NCBI GenBank assembly: GCA_017887695.1
Contig: JAGHHM010000018.1
Coordinates: forward strand, 1 to 36,290
DNA length: 36,290 nt
Direction: 5' to 3'
Origin: Oscillospiraceae bacterium
Lineage (GTDB): Bacteria > Bacillota > Clostridia > Oscillospirales > Oscillospiraceae
A model generated the notes under the pieces. It worked only from the letters and a program-made list of their open reading frames with translations. It had not been told where the DNA came from and did no database searches. The position numbers were made by a program, and so were the translations under genes. Positions 15,243-23,913 of this stretch are shown here, in pieces (the first letter of the stretch is position 1; every line of letters starts with the position of its first letter).

Positions 15243-16640
15243 TCAGCTGTTTCCCACATCCAGGCTGCGGTAAGTACGGCAGATCAGGAACACCGCCACA
15301 AGGAATGTCAGGACATCCGACACCGGCATGGAAAACAGCACGCCGTCCAGGCCAAAAAACACCGGCAGCAGCAGGGCAAAGCCTACGCCAAAAACGACTT
15401 CCCTGATCATGGACAATATCGTGGATTCCGCCGCCCGGCCCATGGCCTGAAGAAAAATAAAGCATGCCTTGTTGATGCAAGCCAGCACAATCATGCACAG
15501 ATAGGTCCGAAACGCTTTTATGGCAAAATCTGTATAGTAGCTGCTCTCGTTAGCCGCACCAAAAATGGAAATCAGCTGCCGGGGAAAGAACTCCGCCAGA
15601 ACAAAGCCCACTGCCCCCACAGCAGCCTCAGCAATCAGCAGCTTTGTAAACAGCTCCCGGACCCGTTCTCGCTTTTCCGCTCCCATATTGAAGCCCACAA
15701 TGGGAATACAGCCGGCAGCCATTCCCACCACAATGGAAATGATGATCTGGAAAAATTTCATCACGATACCTACCACTGCCATGGGGATCTGGGCGTACTG
15801 GGCCTGCCCGAAGATCGCGTCAGCCGCCCCATACTGCCGCAGCATATTGTTGATGGCTGCCATAGCTGCCACCAGAGAGATCTGCGAGAGAAAACTGGTC
15901 ATGCCAAGGAGCAGCGTCCTGCCGCAGGCCGTCCGCTCCAAGGCAAAATCTCTCCCTGCCGGCTTGATAATCTTCATCCGCAGGATATACCACACCGCCA
16001 AAAGGGCCGTAATAATCTGCCCAATGACAGTGGCCACAGCCGCCCCCATCATCCCCCAGCGAAAACTGAAAATAAATACCGGGTCCAGAATGATATTAGC
16101 CACTGCGCCGGCAAGTGTGGAGACCATGGCAAAACGGGGGCTGCCATCCGCCCGGATTACCGGATTCATTGCCTGACCGAACATATAAAAGGGGATCCCC
16201 AGGGTAATGTAGAAAAAGTACTCCCTGGAACAGGCATAGGTTTCCTCATTGACTGTTCCGCCGAACATGGCAATAATCTCATCTTGAAACAACAGATAAA
16301 TCCCCGTCAGAACCAGACCGGCAGCCACGCTCATGACAACGGCATTGCCCACGCTGCGTTTTGCCAGCTCCTTTTCTCCCCTTCCCAGGCTGATACTGAC
16401 AAAGGCACAACAGCCATCTCCGATCATGACGGCAATAGCCAGTGCCACCACCGTAAGCGGGAACACAACCGTATTGGCCGCATTGCCATAAGAGCCCAGA
16501 TAGCTGGCATTGGCAATAAAAATCTGATCGACAATGTTGTACAGCGCTCCCACCAAAAGAGAAATAATACAGGGAACGGCATACCGTTTCATCAGCTTCC
16601 CCACTTGCTCCGTCCCCAGAAATTGATTGGATGTTTCCAT
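15243..16640 (-). CDS. MATE-family efflux transporter
   Basis: The protein is 465 aa with about 12 transmembrane helices; ATG 16640 follows AAGGAAGG. Twin MatE domains are visible (PCIISLLVGALYNIVDQIFI near residue 25, and the second repeat beginning near LLLGMTSFLSQISL). It would export cationic drugs or metabolites in exchange for Na+ or H+. Sequence features resemble the MepA/DinF branch common in Clostridia, but the substrate is unknown. The unusual aspect is its leader, which contains a long hairpin with a U-tract (16713-16769), so expression may be controlled by attenuation. Confidence 0.92.
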   Translation of the reverse strand: METSNQFLGTEQVGKLMKRYAVPCIISLLVGALYNIVDQIFIANASYLGSYGNAANTVVFPLTVVALAIAVMIGDGCCAFVSISLGRGEKELAKRSVGNAVVMSVAAGLVLTGIYLLFQDEIIAMFGGTVNEETYACSREYFFYITLGIPFYMFGQAMNPVIRADGSPRFAMVSTLAGAVANIILDPVFIFSFRWGMMGAAVATVIGQIITALLAVWYILRMKIIKPAGRDFALERTACGRTLLLGMTSFLSQISLVAAMAAINNMLRQYGAADAIFGQAQYAQIPMAVVGIVMKFFQIIISIVVGMAAGCIPIVGFNMGAEKRERVRELFTKLLIAEAAVGAVGFVLAEFFPRQLISIFGAANESSYYTDFAIKAFRTYLCMIVLACINKACFIFLQAMGRAAESTILSMIREVVFGVGFALLLPVFFGLDGVLFSMPVSDVLTFLVAVFLICRTYRSLDVGNS

Positions 16641-16675
16641 CAGCTTTTCCTTCCTTTTCCCCAGAATAAACGCGC

Positions 16676-16700
16676 AGCCGGCTCCCCCAGGCCGCCGGCT
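16676..16700 (-). promoter_or_regulatory. GC-rich leader hairpin ahead of the MATE gene
   Basis: AGCCGGC and GCCGGCT form a 7-bp stem with an 11-base loop in the 5' untranslated region, between the putative leader terminator and the ribosome site. Confidence 0.4.
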
Positions 16701-16712
16701 TTTCATTTGCTG

Positions 16713-16769
16713 AAAAAACAAAACGTGCAGCACACACGCAACCGGAATTACGCATGAATGCTACACGTT
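16713..16769 (-). terminator. Terminator-like leader hairpin (candidate attenuator) of the MATE gene
   Basis: In the minus-strand transcript, AACGUGUAGCA (from 16769) pairs with UGCUGCACGUU (ending at 16722): 11 bp with one U-G wobble. An inner helix CAUGCG/GCGUGUG is also possible. UUUUGUUUUUUC follows directly (to 16713). The -10 box at 16780-16785 puts the transcript start just before this hairpin and the MATE ATG lies about 75 bases further on, so most transcripts could end here unless read-through is induced. Confidence 0.5.
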
Positions 16770-16779
16770 GGATATGTAT

Positions 16780-16808
16780 ATTATACCGCCCTGCCAGTGT
16801 GGGCGCAA
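16780..16808 (-). promoter_or_regulatory. Promoter of the MATE gene
   Basis: Minus strand: TTGCGC (16803-16808), 17-bp spacer, perfect TATAAT (16780-16785). Confidence 0.55.
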
Positions 16809-16855
16809 AGGCAGTTTTTCACAAAAAGGCAAGTGAAAAAACGGGTCTTCCCATG

Positions 16856-16875
16856 GGCAAAATTTAAATTTTGCC
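16856..16875. repeat. Perfect 20-bp palindrome between the MATE gene and the two-component system
   Basis: GGCAAAATTTAAATTTTGCC is fully self-complementary with no loop, which suits a dimeric DNA-binding protein better than an RNA hairpin. It lies about 50 bp upstream of the MATE -35 box and about 65 bp upstream of the promoter of the two-component genes. Confidence 0.5.
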
Positions 16876-16940
16876 TTTCTTGCTGCCTGTGGCCAGAAGG
16901 ATTTCCCGGAGGGAACGGCAGTGCTGCGGCAGTCCCCCTG

Positions 16941-16969
16941 TTGCATCCGCCCACCCCAAGCGTTATACT
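16941..16969 (+). promoter_or_regulatory. Candidate promoter of the two-component genes
   Basis: TTGCAT (16941-16946), 17-bp spacer, TATACT (16964-16969), about 110 bases before the TTG start at 17078. A second possible -10 (TATCAT, 17043-17048) has TTTCAGC at 17016-17022 upstream, the same 7-mer as in the promoter at 19059-19091. Confidence 0.4.
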
Positions 16970-17077
16970 TACGATACCCCTATTCCACCGTCCTTTTGAA
17001 AGGATTCTGATTGCTTTTCAGCTTCTGTTAAGGTTTTCGCTGTATCATACAGTAAGGAACATGTGAGGTGACCCGTT

Positions 17078-17770
17078 TTGAAAATTCTGATTATTGAAGA
17101 TGAAAAGCTGCTGGCTGACTCCATTGGAGAGCTGTTGAAGAAAAAAGGATTTTCGGTAGAGATCGTATATGACGGTGAGGCCGGCGCCCAATACGCGGAG
17201 CTGGGGATCTATGACCTGCTGATTCTGGATGTGATGATGCCGAAAATGAACGGCTATGAGGTTGCCAAAAAGGTAAGGTCCCTCCGTCTGGGAACGCCGA
17301 TCCTGATGCTTACCGCCAAATCCGAGCTGGAGGACCGGATTGCCGGTCTCAATTCCGGCGCGGATTACTATCTCACCAAGCCCTTTGACACCCGGGAGCT
17401 TCTGGTCTGCATCAACGCCCTGCTGCGGCGACAGGGCCCCCAGGTAGACCAGCTGGTGCTGGGGAACACCGCGCTGGATCTGGCCTCCGCCACCCTCAGC
17501 TGCGGAATGAACCATGTACGTCTGTCTGCCAAGGAATTTGACATTATGCGCTTTCTCTTTCAGGCAGGAGAACGGAATCTCTCTAAAGAGGTGATCCTGG
17601 CCCGGGTTTGGGGCTACGACTCTGACGCGGTGGAAAATCATGTAGAAGTCTACATCGGCTTCCTGCGGAAAAAACTGTCCAGCATCGGCTCCAATATCCG
17701 GATCGAAACTATCCGCAGGCTGGGATACCATCTGGAGGTAGTGGAAGATGATCAAAAAGCTCCGCTTTAA
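17078..17770 (+). CDS. OmpR/PhoB-family response regulator
   Basis: The protein is 230 aa. It starts with TTG at 17078 (TGAGGTGA at about 17063-17070); no in-frame ATG or GTG gives a complete receiver. The receiver domain (1-120) has the acidic pair E7/D8, phospho-acceptor D51 (LILDVMMPKMNG), T79 and K101 (LTKPFD). The C-terminal winged helix (about 130-225) has the usual LSAKEFDIMRFLF and VEVYIGFLRKKL. It overlaps the kinase gene by 23 bases. Sites resembling OmpR-type direct repeats occur in the promoter of the ABC operon downstream. Confidence 0.93.
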   Translation: MKILIIEDEKLLADSIGELLKKKGFSVEIVYDGEAGAQYAELGIYDLLILDVMMPKMNGYEVAKKVRSLRLGTPILMLTAKSELEDRIAGLNSGADYYLTKPFDTRELLVCINALLRRQGPQVDQLVLGNTALDLASATLSCGMNHVRLSAKEFDIMRFLFQAGERNLSKEVILARVWGYDSDAVENHVEVYIGFLRKKLSSIGSNIRIETIRRLGYHLEVVEDDQKAPL

Positions 17771-18956
17771 ATTTATCATCATCAACATGAGCATCGTTAC
17801 CCTTATGCTTGCTGTCATTTTGGGCCTGGTGTTCTATTTTACCCGGGCCAATCTGGAGACAGAGAGCATCCGTATGATGCAGGGAATTGCCGCTCAGCCC
17901 TTTCAGCTGAGTGTCCCCGATGAGCTGGGGGAGGATGTGCGCCTGCCCTTTTTTACCATCCAGCTGGGTCCCGGCGGTGAGCTGGCGGCCACCGGCGGCG
18001 GCTACTATGATCTGTCCGACGGCGAGTTTCTTCGCAGCCTGATCCAAACCGCCTTTTCCTCTCCCAAACGGCTGGGGGTTATTGAGGAGTACAACCTGCG
18101 CTACTACCGCTCCGACAGCCCCGTCAATCCCTGTCTGGTATTTTCCGATATGTCCAGTGAGCGGGCTACCCTGGACAGCCTGATGAAAACCTGCGTGCTC
18201 ATCGGCTGTCTGGGCTTTCTGCTGTTTTTAGGTGTCAGCATTCTGCTGTCCAAGTGGGCCATCCGCCCTGTGGAGCAGGCGTGGAAGCAGCAGCGGCAGT
18301 TTGTAGCCGACGCTTCCCACGAGTTGAAAACTCCTTTGACCGTTATCATGACCAACGCTGAGCTGGCCCAAAGCCCGGACTATGACGAAGAGGGGCGGCA
18401 GCGTTTTCTCAGCAGTATCCTCACCATGTCCCGCCAGATGCGGGGGCTTATTGAGGAGATGCTCCAGCTGGCCCGGGCGGATCAGGCGGACACAAAGGCT
18501 GCCTTTGCGCCGGTGGATTTCAGCAAATTGACCTCGGATGCCCTCCTTCCCTTTGAACCCATCTTTTTTGAGGCAGGGCTTACCCTGTCCTCTGCTATTT
18601 CCGATGCCATCCAGGTTACAGGAAACGACGCACAACTGCGGCAGGTAGTGGAAATTCTCCTGGATAACGCCCAAAAATACTCTCAGCCCGGAGGCGCCAC
18701 CCAGGTAAGCCTGAAACGGCACAGGAAAAACCACTGTCTGCTGACGGTGGCCAACCAGGGAGAGCCTCTTTCTCCGGAGGCCCTGAAGCATATTTTTGAG
18801 CGCTTTTACCGGGCAGACCAGGCCCGCAGCCGTACCGGCAGCTTCGGCCTGGGTCTGTCCATTGCGGAAACCATTGTGACACAGCATCAGGGAAAGATCT
18901 GGGCGGAGAGCCGGGAGGGCCGCAACTGGTTCTATGTGGAACTCCCCTGCGCCTGA
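17748..18956 (+). CDS. Membrane sensor histidine kinase
   Basis: The protein is 402 aa. TM1 is at about 9-31, an extracellular sensor loop at about 33-146, TM2 at about 147-168, then a short linker and the HisKA domain with phospho-acceptor H191 (DASHELKTPLTVI). The HATPase domain has N307 (LLDNAQKYS) and GLGLS at 368-372; the G1 region reads VANQGEPLS instead of the usual D.G.GI, a variation also found in related clostridial kinases. It partners the response regulator whose gene it overlaps. Signal unknown; pairing with an ABC system downstream recalls envelope-stress modules. Confidence 0.92.
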   Translation: MIKKLRFKFIIINMSIVTLMLAVILGLVFYFTRANLETESIRMMQGIAAQPFQLSVPDELGEDVRLPFFTIQLGPGGELAATGGGYYDLSDGEFLRSLIQTAFSSPKRLGVIEEYNLRYYRSDSPVNPCLVFSDMSSERATLDSLMKTCVLIGCLGFLLFLGVSILLSKWAIRPVEQAWKQQRQFVADASHELKTPLTVIMTNAELAQSPDYDEEGRQRFLSSILTMSRQMRGLIEEMLQLARADQADTKAAFAPVDFSKLTSDALLPFEPIFFEAGLTLSSAISDAIQVTGNDAQLRQVVEILLDNAQKYSQPGGATQVSLKRHRKNHCLLTVANQGEPLSPEALKHIFERFYRADQARSRTGSFGLGLSIAETIVTQHQGKIWAESREGRNWFYVELPCA

Positions 18957-19006
18957 ACCTGCCTTTCCCCCCTCCACACTGCATTTTAAATGTTCTTTTC
19001 TCCCAG

Positions 19007-19044
19007 AGATGGGGCCTGCTGCCAGCAGGCCCCATCTTTTTTTC
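19007..19044 (+). terminator. Terminator after the histidine kinase gene
   Basis: AGATGGGGCCTG (19007-19018) pairs with CAGGCCCCATCT (19026-19037), followed by seven T. It separates the two-component genes from the ABC operon. Confidence 0.85.
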
Positions 19045-19058
19045 AACAGCGGCGAAGA

Positions 19059-19091
19059 TTTCAGCGTAGTTTCAGCCTGCCCGGCTATAAT
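19059..19091 (+). promoter_or_regulatory. Direct repeat and -10 box of the Gld-type ABC operon (response-regulator site)
   Basis: TTTCAGC occurs at 19059-19065 and 19070-19076, an 11-bp period, and a perfect TATAAT follows at 19086-19091. There is no good -35 box (AGCGTA at 19063-19068 lies inside the repeat). Tandem half-sites one helical turn apart replacing the -35 are the classic layout for OmpR/PhoB-type activators, and such a regulator is encoded just upstream. Confidence 0.55.
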
Positions 19092-19141
19092 AGCCCCGAT
19101 ACAGGCTTGACGCAGCCAAGCAAGCAGTAAGGAGGTCAACC

Positions 19142-20140
19142 ATGATAACTGTGGAACATCTGACAAAGTGTTATGGTGATTTCATGGCGGTAAATGACCT
19201 GTCCTTCTCTATTGAGGAGGGGCATGTCTATGGTTTTCTGGGGCCTAACGGCGCGGGAAAATCCACCACTATGAACATCATGACCGGCTGTCTGTCCGCC
19301 ACGGCGGGCCACGTACGGATTGATGGCCACGATATTTTTGAGGAGCCCGACAAAGCCAAGCGCCTTATCGGCTATTTGCCGGAGCAGCCGCCGCTCTACA
19401 TGAACGAGACACCGGTGGAATATCTCCGCTTTGTAGGCGAGGCCAAAGGTCTCCGGGGCCAGGAGCTGACCGCCCAGGTCCAGTCCGTTATGGAGCAGAC
19501 CAAGATCGAGGACGTAAAGCACCGCTCCATCTCCGCCCTCTCCAAGGGCTACAAACAGCGGCTGGGCATTGCCCAGGCCTTGCTGGGAAACCCCAAGGTC
19601 ATCATTCTCGATGAGCCCACCGTGGGCCTGGACCCCATCCAGATCATTGAGATCCGGGACCTGATCCGGCAGCTGGGCCAGAGCCACACCGTCATTTTCA
19701 GCTCCCATATTCTCTCTGAGGTGCAGGCTATCTGCGACCAGATCCTGATCATCGCCAGAGGGAAGCTGGTAGCCTTCGGCGGCCCTGAGGAGCTGGAAAA
19801 GCAGCTTCTCCCCCCCAACGAAATCACCATTACCGCCGAAGGATCCGAGGAGGATATCCGTGCCCTTGCCGCGGGCATTCCCCATATCACCGGCATTTCC
19901 GTAGAGGCGGCGGAGCCGCCCCTGGTGACCGTCCGCATCCGCACCGACGCCGACAACATCTACGACACCTCCCGCAGCCTGTTCTTTGCCTTTGCCAAGA
20001 GCGGGAAGGCCCTGCTGGAGATGTCCCTGAAGCGGGCCAACCTGGAGGATATCTTTATCGAGCTGACGGAAAGCGCCCCGCCGGAGGAGCCTGCTTCCCC
20101 GGATGGTCAGAGCGAGGAAAGTGAGGACATCAACCTATGA
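19142..20140 (+). CDS. ABC transporter ATPase, GldA/NatA type
   Basis: The protein is 332 aa, starting with ATG 19142 after AAGGAGG. Walker A GPNGAGKST (34-42), signature LSKGYKQR (133-140), Walker B VIILDEP (153-159) and switch H189 are intact. A C-terminal extension of about 100 residues (accessory beta domain and acidic tail) follows the nucleotide-binding domain, as in GldA/CcmA-like ATPases. It powers the ABC-2 permease encoded next, with which it overlaps by 4 bases (ATGA). Confidence 0.92.
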   Translation: MITVEHLTKCYGDFMAVNDLSFSIEEGHVYGFLGPNGAGKSTTMNIMTGCLSATAGHVRIDGHDIFEEPDKAKRLIGYLPEQPPLYMNETPVEYLRFVGEAKGLRGQELTAQVQSVMEQTKIEDVKHRSISALSKGYKQRLGIAQALLGNPKVIILDEPTVGLDPIQIIEIRDLIRQLGQSHTVIFSSHILSEVQAICDQILIIARGKLVAFGGPEELEKQLLPPNEITITAEGSEEDIRALAAGIPHITGISVEAAEPPLVTVRIRTDADNIYDTSRSLFFAFAKSGKALLEMSLKRANLEDIFIELTESAPPEEPASPDGQSEESEDINL

Positions 20141-21000
20141 TCGCTGTTTTAAAACACGAACTGAAAAATTACTTTCACTCTCTCACCGCCTATGTGTTCG
20201 GCGCCTTCCTGCTGGCCTTTACCGGTATCGGCGCCATGCTTTACAACATTCAGGCGGCAGTGAGTAACTTTGAGTACGTACTGAGCTTCGGGAGCCTGGT
20301 CTTTGTGGTCATTGTCCCGGTTCTCACCATGCGCGTCATTGCCGAGGAGCGCAAGCAGAAAACCGACCAGCTCCTCTATTCTCTCCCCATCACCACCTCC
20401 CAGGTCATCGCCGGGAAATATCTAGCCCTGCTGGTGGTATACCTGATCCCCCTGTGCATCATTTCCCTCTATCCCCTGGTCTTTGCCCAGTTCGGTGAAG
20501 TGTGCCTGCGCACCGCCTACGGCTCCATCCTGGCCTTCTTTGTGATGGGCGCGGCCCTGATTGCCCTGGGCGTGTTTATTTCCTCTCTGACAGACAACCA
20601 GGGCCTGGCCGCCGGCATCGGTGTGGCGGTGATCTTGCTGAACTATTACAGCGTCAGCCTCTCCGAGTACGTCTCCGCCACCGCCGCCGGCTCTGCCATT
20701 GCTCTGGCAGTGATCGCCCTGCTTCTGGGCGCTGTGATCTACCACCTGACCCGAAACGGCAACCTGGCCTACTGGATCAGCTTTGTTCTGGTTCTGGGCA
20801 TTACTGCCCTCTATGTGGTGGACAGCTCCATTTTTGAAGGGCTTCTGCCGGACATTATGGAAAAGCTCTCCCTGTTCGAACGCTTTAACGTGTTTGTCAA
20901 CGGCGTGTTCGACATGACCGCCATTGTATTCTATGTTACGGTCATCGCCTTCTTTTTGTTTTTGTCCGTACAATCCCTGGAGAAAAGGAGGTATAACTGA
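20137..21000 (+). CDS. ABC-2-type permease, GldF-like
   Basis: The protein is 287 aa with six transmembrane helices. The opening MIAVLKHELKNYFHSLTAYV and the later MRVIAEERKQKTDQLLYSLP are typical of ABC-2 membrane subunits related to NosY/GldF. Its stop shares one base with the start of the next gene (TGATG), so the four genes are translationally coupled. Substrate unknown. Confidence 0.9.
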   Translation: MIAVLKHELKNYFHSLTAYVFGAFLLAFTGIGAMLYNIQAAVSNFEYVLSFGSLVFVVIVPVLTMRVIAEERKQKTDQLLYSLPITTSQVIAGKYLALLVVYLIPLCIISLYPLVFAQFGEVCLRTAYGSILAFFVMGAALIALGVFISSLTDNQGLAAGIGVAVILLNYYSVSLSEYVSATAAGSAIALAVIALLLGAVIYHLTRNGNLAYWISFVLVLGITALYVVDSSIFEGLLPDIMEKLSLFERFNVFVNGVFDMTAIVFYVTVIAFFLFLSVQSLEKRRYN

Positions 21001-22445
21001 TGAAATTTCCAAAAGCCTCTCAGCACCCGGACAACAAGCCCAAAAACCGCATTGCCCTTCAGGGGGGCTCCTACTCCCTGATCATCACCGCCATTGTCCT
21101 GGCTCTGCTGATCGTGGTAAATATTTTTGCCTCCGCCCTGCCCTCTACCCTGACCCAATATGACATCAGCGCCTCCCAGCTCTACTCCATTACCAGCAAC
21201 ACCAAGGCGGTGGTCAACGCCCTGACGAAGGACGTGACCATCTACTGGATCGTCCAGGCCGACGAGGAGGACAAAGTCATTGAGAACCTGCTGGACAAGT
21301 ATGACAGTCTCTCCGACCACATTGAAGTGGTGAAAAAGAACCCCGACGTCTATCCCACCTTTGCCCAGCAGTACACCGACGAGACGGTGGAAAACAACAG
21401 CCTGGTGGTGGAATCCGGAGATCGCTATCGCTTTATCGGCTACGACGATATCTACCTCTATGAGACGGATATGACTTCCTACTCCTATAACGCCTCCTTT
21501 GACGGTGAAGGCGCCATTACCTCCGCTATCGACTATGTGGTCAGCGAGGAGCTGCCCCAGGTCTATGTCCTGGAGGGCCACGGCGAGGCGGAGCTGCCCG
21601 AAACCTTCAGCGATCAGATTGAAAAGGAGAACATGGAGCTGCACACCTTCTCTCTCCTGACGGAGGATGCCGTTCCTGAGGACGCAGACTGCGTGATGAT
21701 TTACAGCCCTGCTACAGACATTTCCCAGGAGGAAAAAGATATGCTGGCGGACTACGCTGCCAACGGTGGAAAGCTGCTGGTCATGGCGGGCCCCACAGAG
21801 GAGGATGATCTGGAAAACCTGTACAGCCTCCTGGCTGATTACGGCGTTACTGCCAACGAAGGCATCGTCATTGAAGGCGACCGGGAGCACTATGCCTTCC
21901 AGTCCCCCTTCGCCCTCATGCCGGATATGGCCAGCAGCGACATCACCGACTCCCTCATTGAGGAGCACTACTACCCCATCATGCCCATCTCCCGGGGGCT
22001 CACCGTATCGGATGACACTTCCGTTACCACTCTGCTCACCACCTCCGACGCCGCCTTCAGCAAGATTGCCGGCTATGAAATGACCACCTATGAAAAGGAG
22101 GATGGGGATATCGACGGTCCCTTTGCCCTGGCGGTATCCATTGACTGCGGAAATGATGGACGGATCGTCTGGTTTGCCTCCTCCAGCTTCCTGGATGACG
22201 CCTACAACGCCTATTCCTCCGGCGCAAACGTCAATCTGGGTATGAACGCCCTGTCGGCCATGATCGGCGAGAGCGAGGCCATGGCCATCCGCAGCAAGTC
22301 CCTGAACTACAATTACCTCACCATCAGCGAATCCACCTCGTCCCTGCTGAAAACCATGATGATCGGGGTGTTCCCGCTGCTGTATCTGGGCGTGGGAATC
22401 GGTGTGGTACTGGTAAGAAGGAGGCGCCAGAATGAAGCGGTATAA
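21000..22445 (+). CDS. GldG-like membrane-anchored ABC auxiliary protein
   Basis: The protein is 481 aa. One N-terminal transmembrane helix (about 25-47), a large extracellular part that matches the GldG/ABC_transp_aux family (YDISASQLYSITSNTKAVVN at the start, VYVLEGHGEAELPE in the middle, GGKLLVMAGPT in the glutamine-amidotransferase-like fold), and a C-terminal helix with the positive end VRRRRQ. GldG was named for Bacteroidetes gliding, but homologues in Firmicutes occur in non-gliding bacteria with the same ATPase-permease-GldG-DUF4340 order. The extracytoplasmic location suggests a role in cell-surface export or envelope remodelling. The protein is markedly acidic. Confidence 0.85.
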   Translation: MKFPKASQHPDNKPKNRIALQGGSYSLIITAIVLALLIVVNIFASALPSTLTQYDISASQLYSITSNTKAVVNALTKDVTIYWIVQADEEDKVIENLLDKYDSLSDHIEVVKKNPDVYPTFAQQYTDETVENNSLVVESGDRYRFIGYDDIYLYETDMTSYSYNASFDGEGAITSAIDYVVSEELPQVYVLEGHGEAELPETFSDQIEKENMELHTFSLLTEDAVPEDADCVMIYSPATDISQEEKDMLADYAANGGKLLVMAGPTEEDDLENLYSLLADYGVTANEGIVIEGDREHYAFQSPFALMPDMASSDITDSLIEEHYYPIMPISRGLTVSDDTSVTTLLTTSDAAFSKIAGYEMTTYEKEDGDIDGPFALAVSIDCGNDGRIVWFASSSFLDDAYNAYSSGANVNLGMNALSAMIGESEAMAIRSKSLNYNYLTISESTSSLLKTMMIGVFPLLYLGVGIGVVLVRRRRQNEAV

Positions 22446-23865
22446 GAAAATCTATATTCTGCTGGGCGTACTGGTTGTTGCCTGCGCGGTAACCTTTGCG
22501 GTAAGCAAATACGAGGAGCACAAGGAACTCATCAGCACCAGCGATGAAATTGTACTGGAACTTTCCAGCGATGATGTCCAGTCCCTCTCCTGGGAATACA
22601 ACGAGGAATCCTTCGCCTTCCACCGGGATGAGGACGGCACCTGGCGCTACGATGAAGACGACGCCTTCCCAGTGGACCAGGACGCTGTGGGCCAACTGCT
22701 CTCCCCCTTCCAGTCCTTCGGCGTGTCCTTTATCATTGAGGACGTGGAAGACTTTGGCCAGTACGGCCTGGATGAACCGGCCTGCTCTATCCTTCTGTCC
22801 ACCGACCAGGAGGAGTACGAAATCCTTCTGGGAGATTACAGCGCCATGGATTCCCAGCGCTATGTCTCCATCGGTGACGGCAACGTCTACCTGGTCCTGG
22901 AGGATCCTCTGGACACGTTCGCTGTAACCATCAGCGATCTGCTGAATCGGGATGACATCCCTGTCTTTGATACTGTAAGCCAGATCACCTTCTCCGGCAC
23001 AGAGACCTATGAAATCACCTATGAGGAAGAGGGCGGCCCCAGCTATCGGGAGGAGGATGTCTATTTCACCCAGCTGGATGGCGAGACGCTGCCTCTGGAT
23101 CCTGACAAGATCAGCAGTTATCTCCAGGACATCCGGTTCCTGGATACCACTGACTATGTTACCTATAATGCCACTGAGGACGACCTAGCTTCCTGCGGCC
23201 TGGATAACCCGGAACTGACCATTACCGTGGACTACACCACGGAGGATGAGGACGGGAATGAAGTATCCGGTACCTTTGTTCTCAGCGTCAGCCGGGATCC
23301 CGAGGAACTGGCCGCCGCCCAGGAAGCGGCCGAGAACCAAACGGGAACCACAGATACGGCAGATACGGAAGAGGAGGAAATCACCGCCTACGCCAGAGTG
23401 GGAAACTCCCCCATCATCTATCAGATCACTGCCGACGACTATAACGCTCTGATGGCCGCCTCCTATGATGATCTGCGTCATGGCGAGGTCCTTCCCGCTG
23501 AGATTGAGGACGTTTCCCAGCTGGATATTACGCTGGACGGCCAGACCTATACCATCACTTCCCTGACCGACGGTGAAAGCCGCAGCTACTACTATCAGGA
23601 GGAACTCATCGACTTGACCGACGTCCAGAACGCTCTCACCGCCCTTACTGCGGACAGCTTTACCACCGAGGCGGCTACCGGTAAAAAGGAGATCAGCCTG
23701 ACGGTAACGCTGGATCTGGAAAATACACCCAGCGTCCAGATGGAATTCTATCAGTATGACGGCAGCTACTGCGTGGCGGTTGTGGATGGCGAGCCTGTAT
23801 CCCTGGTGGCCCGCAGCAGCGTAGTGGATCTGGTGGAAGCCGTCAATGCCATTGTGCTGAACTAA
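22432..23865 (+). CDS. DUF4340 domain membrane-anchored protein
   Basis: The protein is 477 aa and overlaps the previous gene by 14 bases. A single N-terminal helix (about 7-24) is followed by an extracellular region that is very rich in D and E. Repeated modules such as VDQDAVGQLLSPFQSFG, FGQYGLDEPACSILL and LASCGLDNPELTITV are the hallmark of DUF4340. A low-complexity E/A/T stretch lies at about 284-310. The family always sits beside GldG-type ABC genes and probably forms an extracellular part of that complex; no enzymatic residues are evident. Confidence 0.88.
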   Translation: MKRYKKIYILLGVLVVACAVTFAVSKYEEHKELISTSDEIVLELSSDDVQSLSWEYNEESFAFHRDEDGTWRYDEDDAFPVDQDAVGQLLSPFQSFGVSFIIEDVEDFGQYGLDEPACSILLSTDQEEYEILLGDYSAMDSQRYVSIGDGNVYLVLEDPLDTFAVTISDLLNRDDIPVFDTVSQITFSGTETYEITYEEEGGPSYREEDVYFTQLDGETLPLDPDKISSYLQDIRFLDTTDYVTYNATEDDLASCGLDNPELTITVDYTTEDEDGNEVSGTFVLSVSRDPEELAAAQEAAENQTGTTDTADTEEEEITAYARVGNSPIIYQITADDYNALMAASYDDLRHGEVLPAEIEDVSQLDITLDGQTYTITSLTDGESRSYYYQEELIDLTDVQNALTALTADSFTTEAATGKKEISLTVTLDLENTPSVQMEFYQYDGSYCVAVVDGEPVSLVARSSVVDLVEAVNAIVLN

Positions 23866-23913
23866 GGTTCCCCCAACCCCCGATGAATCATCCGGTTCAT
23901 TGGTAAAAATATA

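Noticed and set aside
16279..16755. Overlapping open frame beginning in the MATE leader as a second protein
   Set aside because: It runs in a different frame through the MATE gene and shows no domain; only its first codons could matter, as a leader peptide, and that is unproven.
15045..16757. 570-residue open frame on the plus strand
   Set aside because: It is antisense to the MATE gene, rich in His/Gln/Pro, with no domain, and is explained by the codon bias of the true gene.
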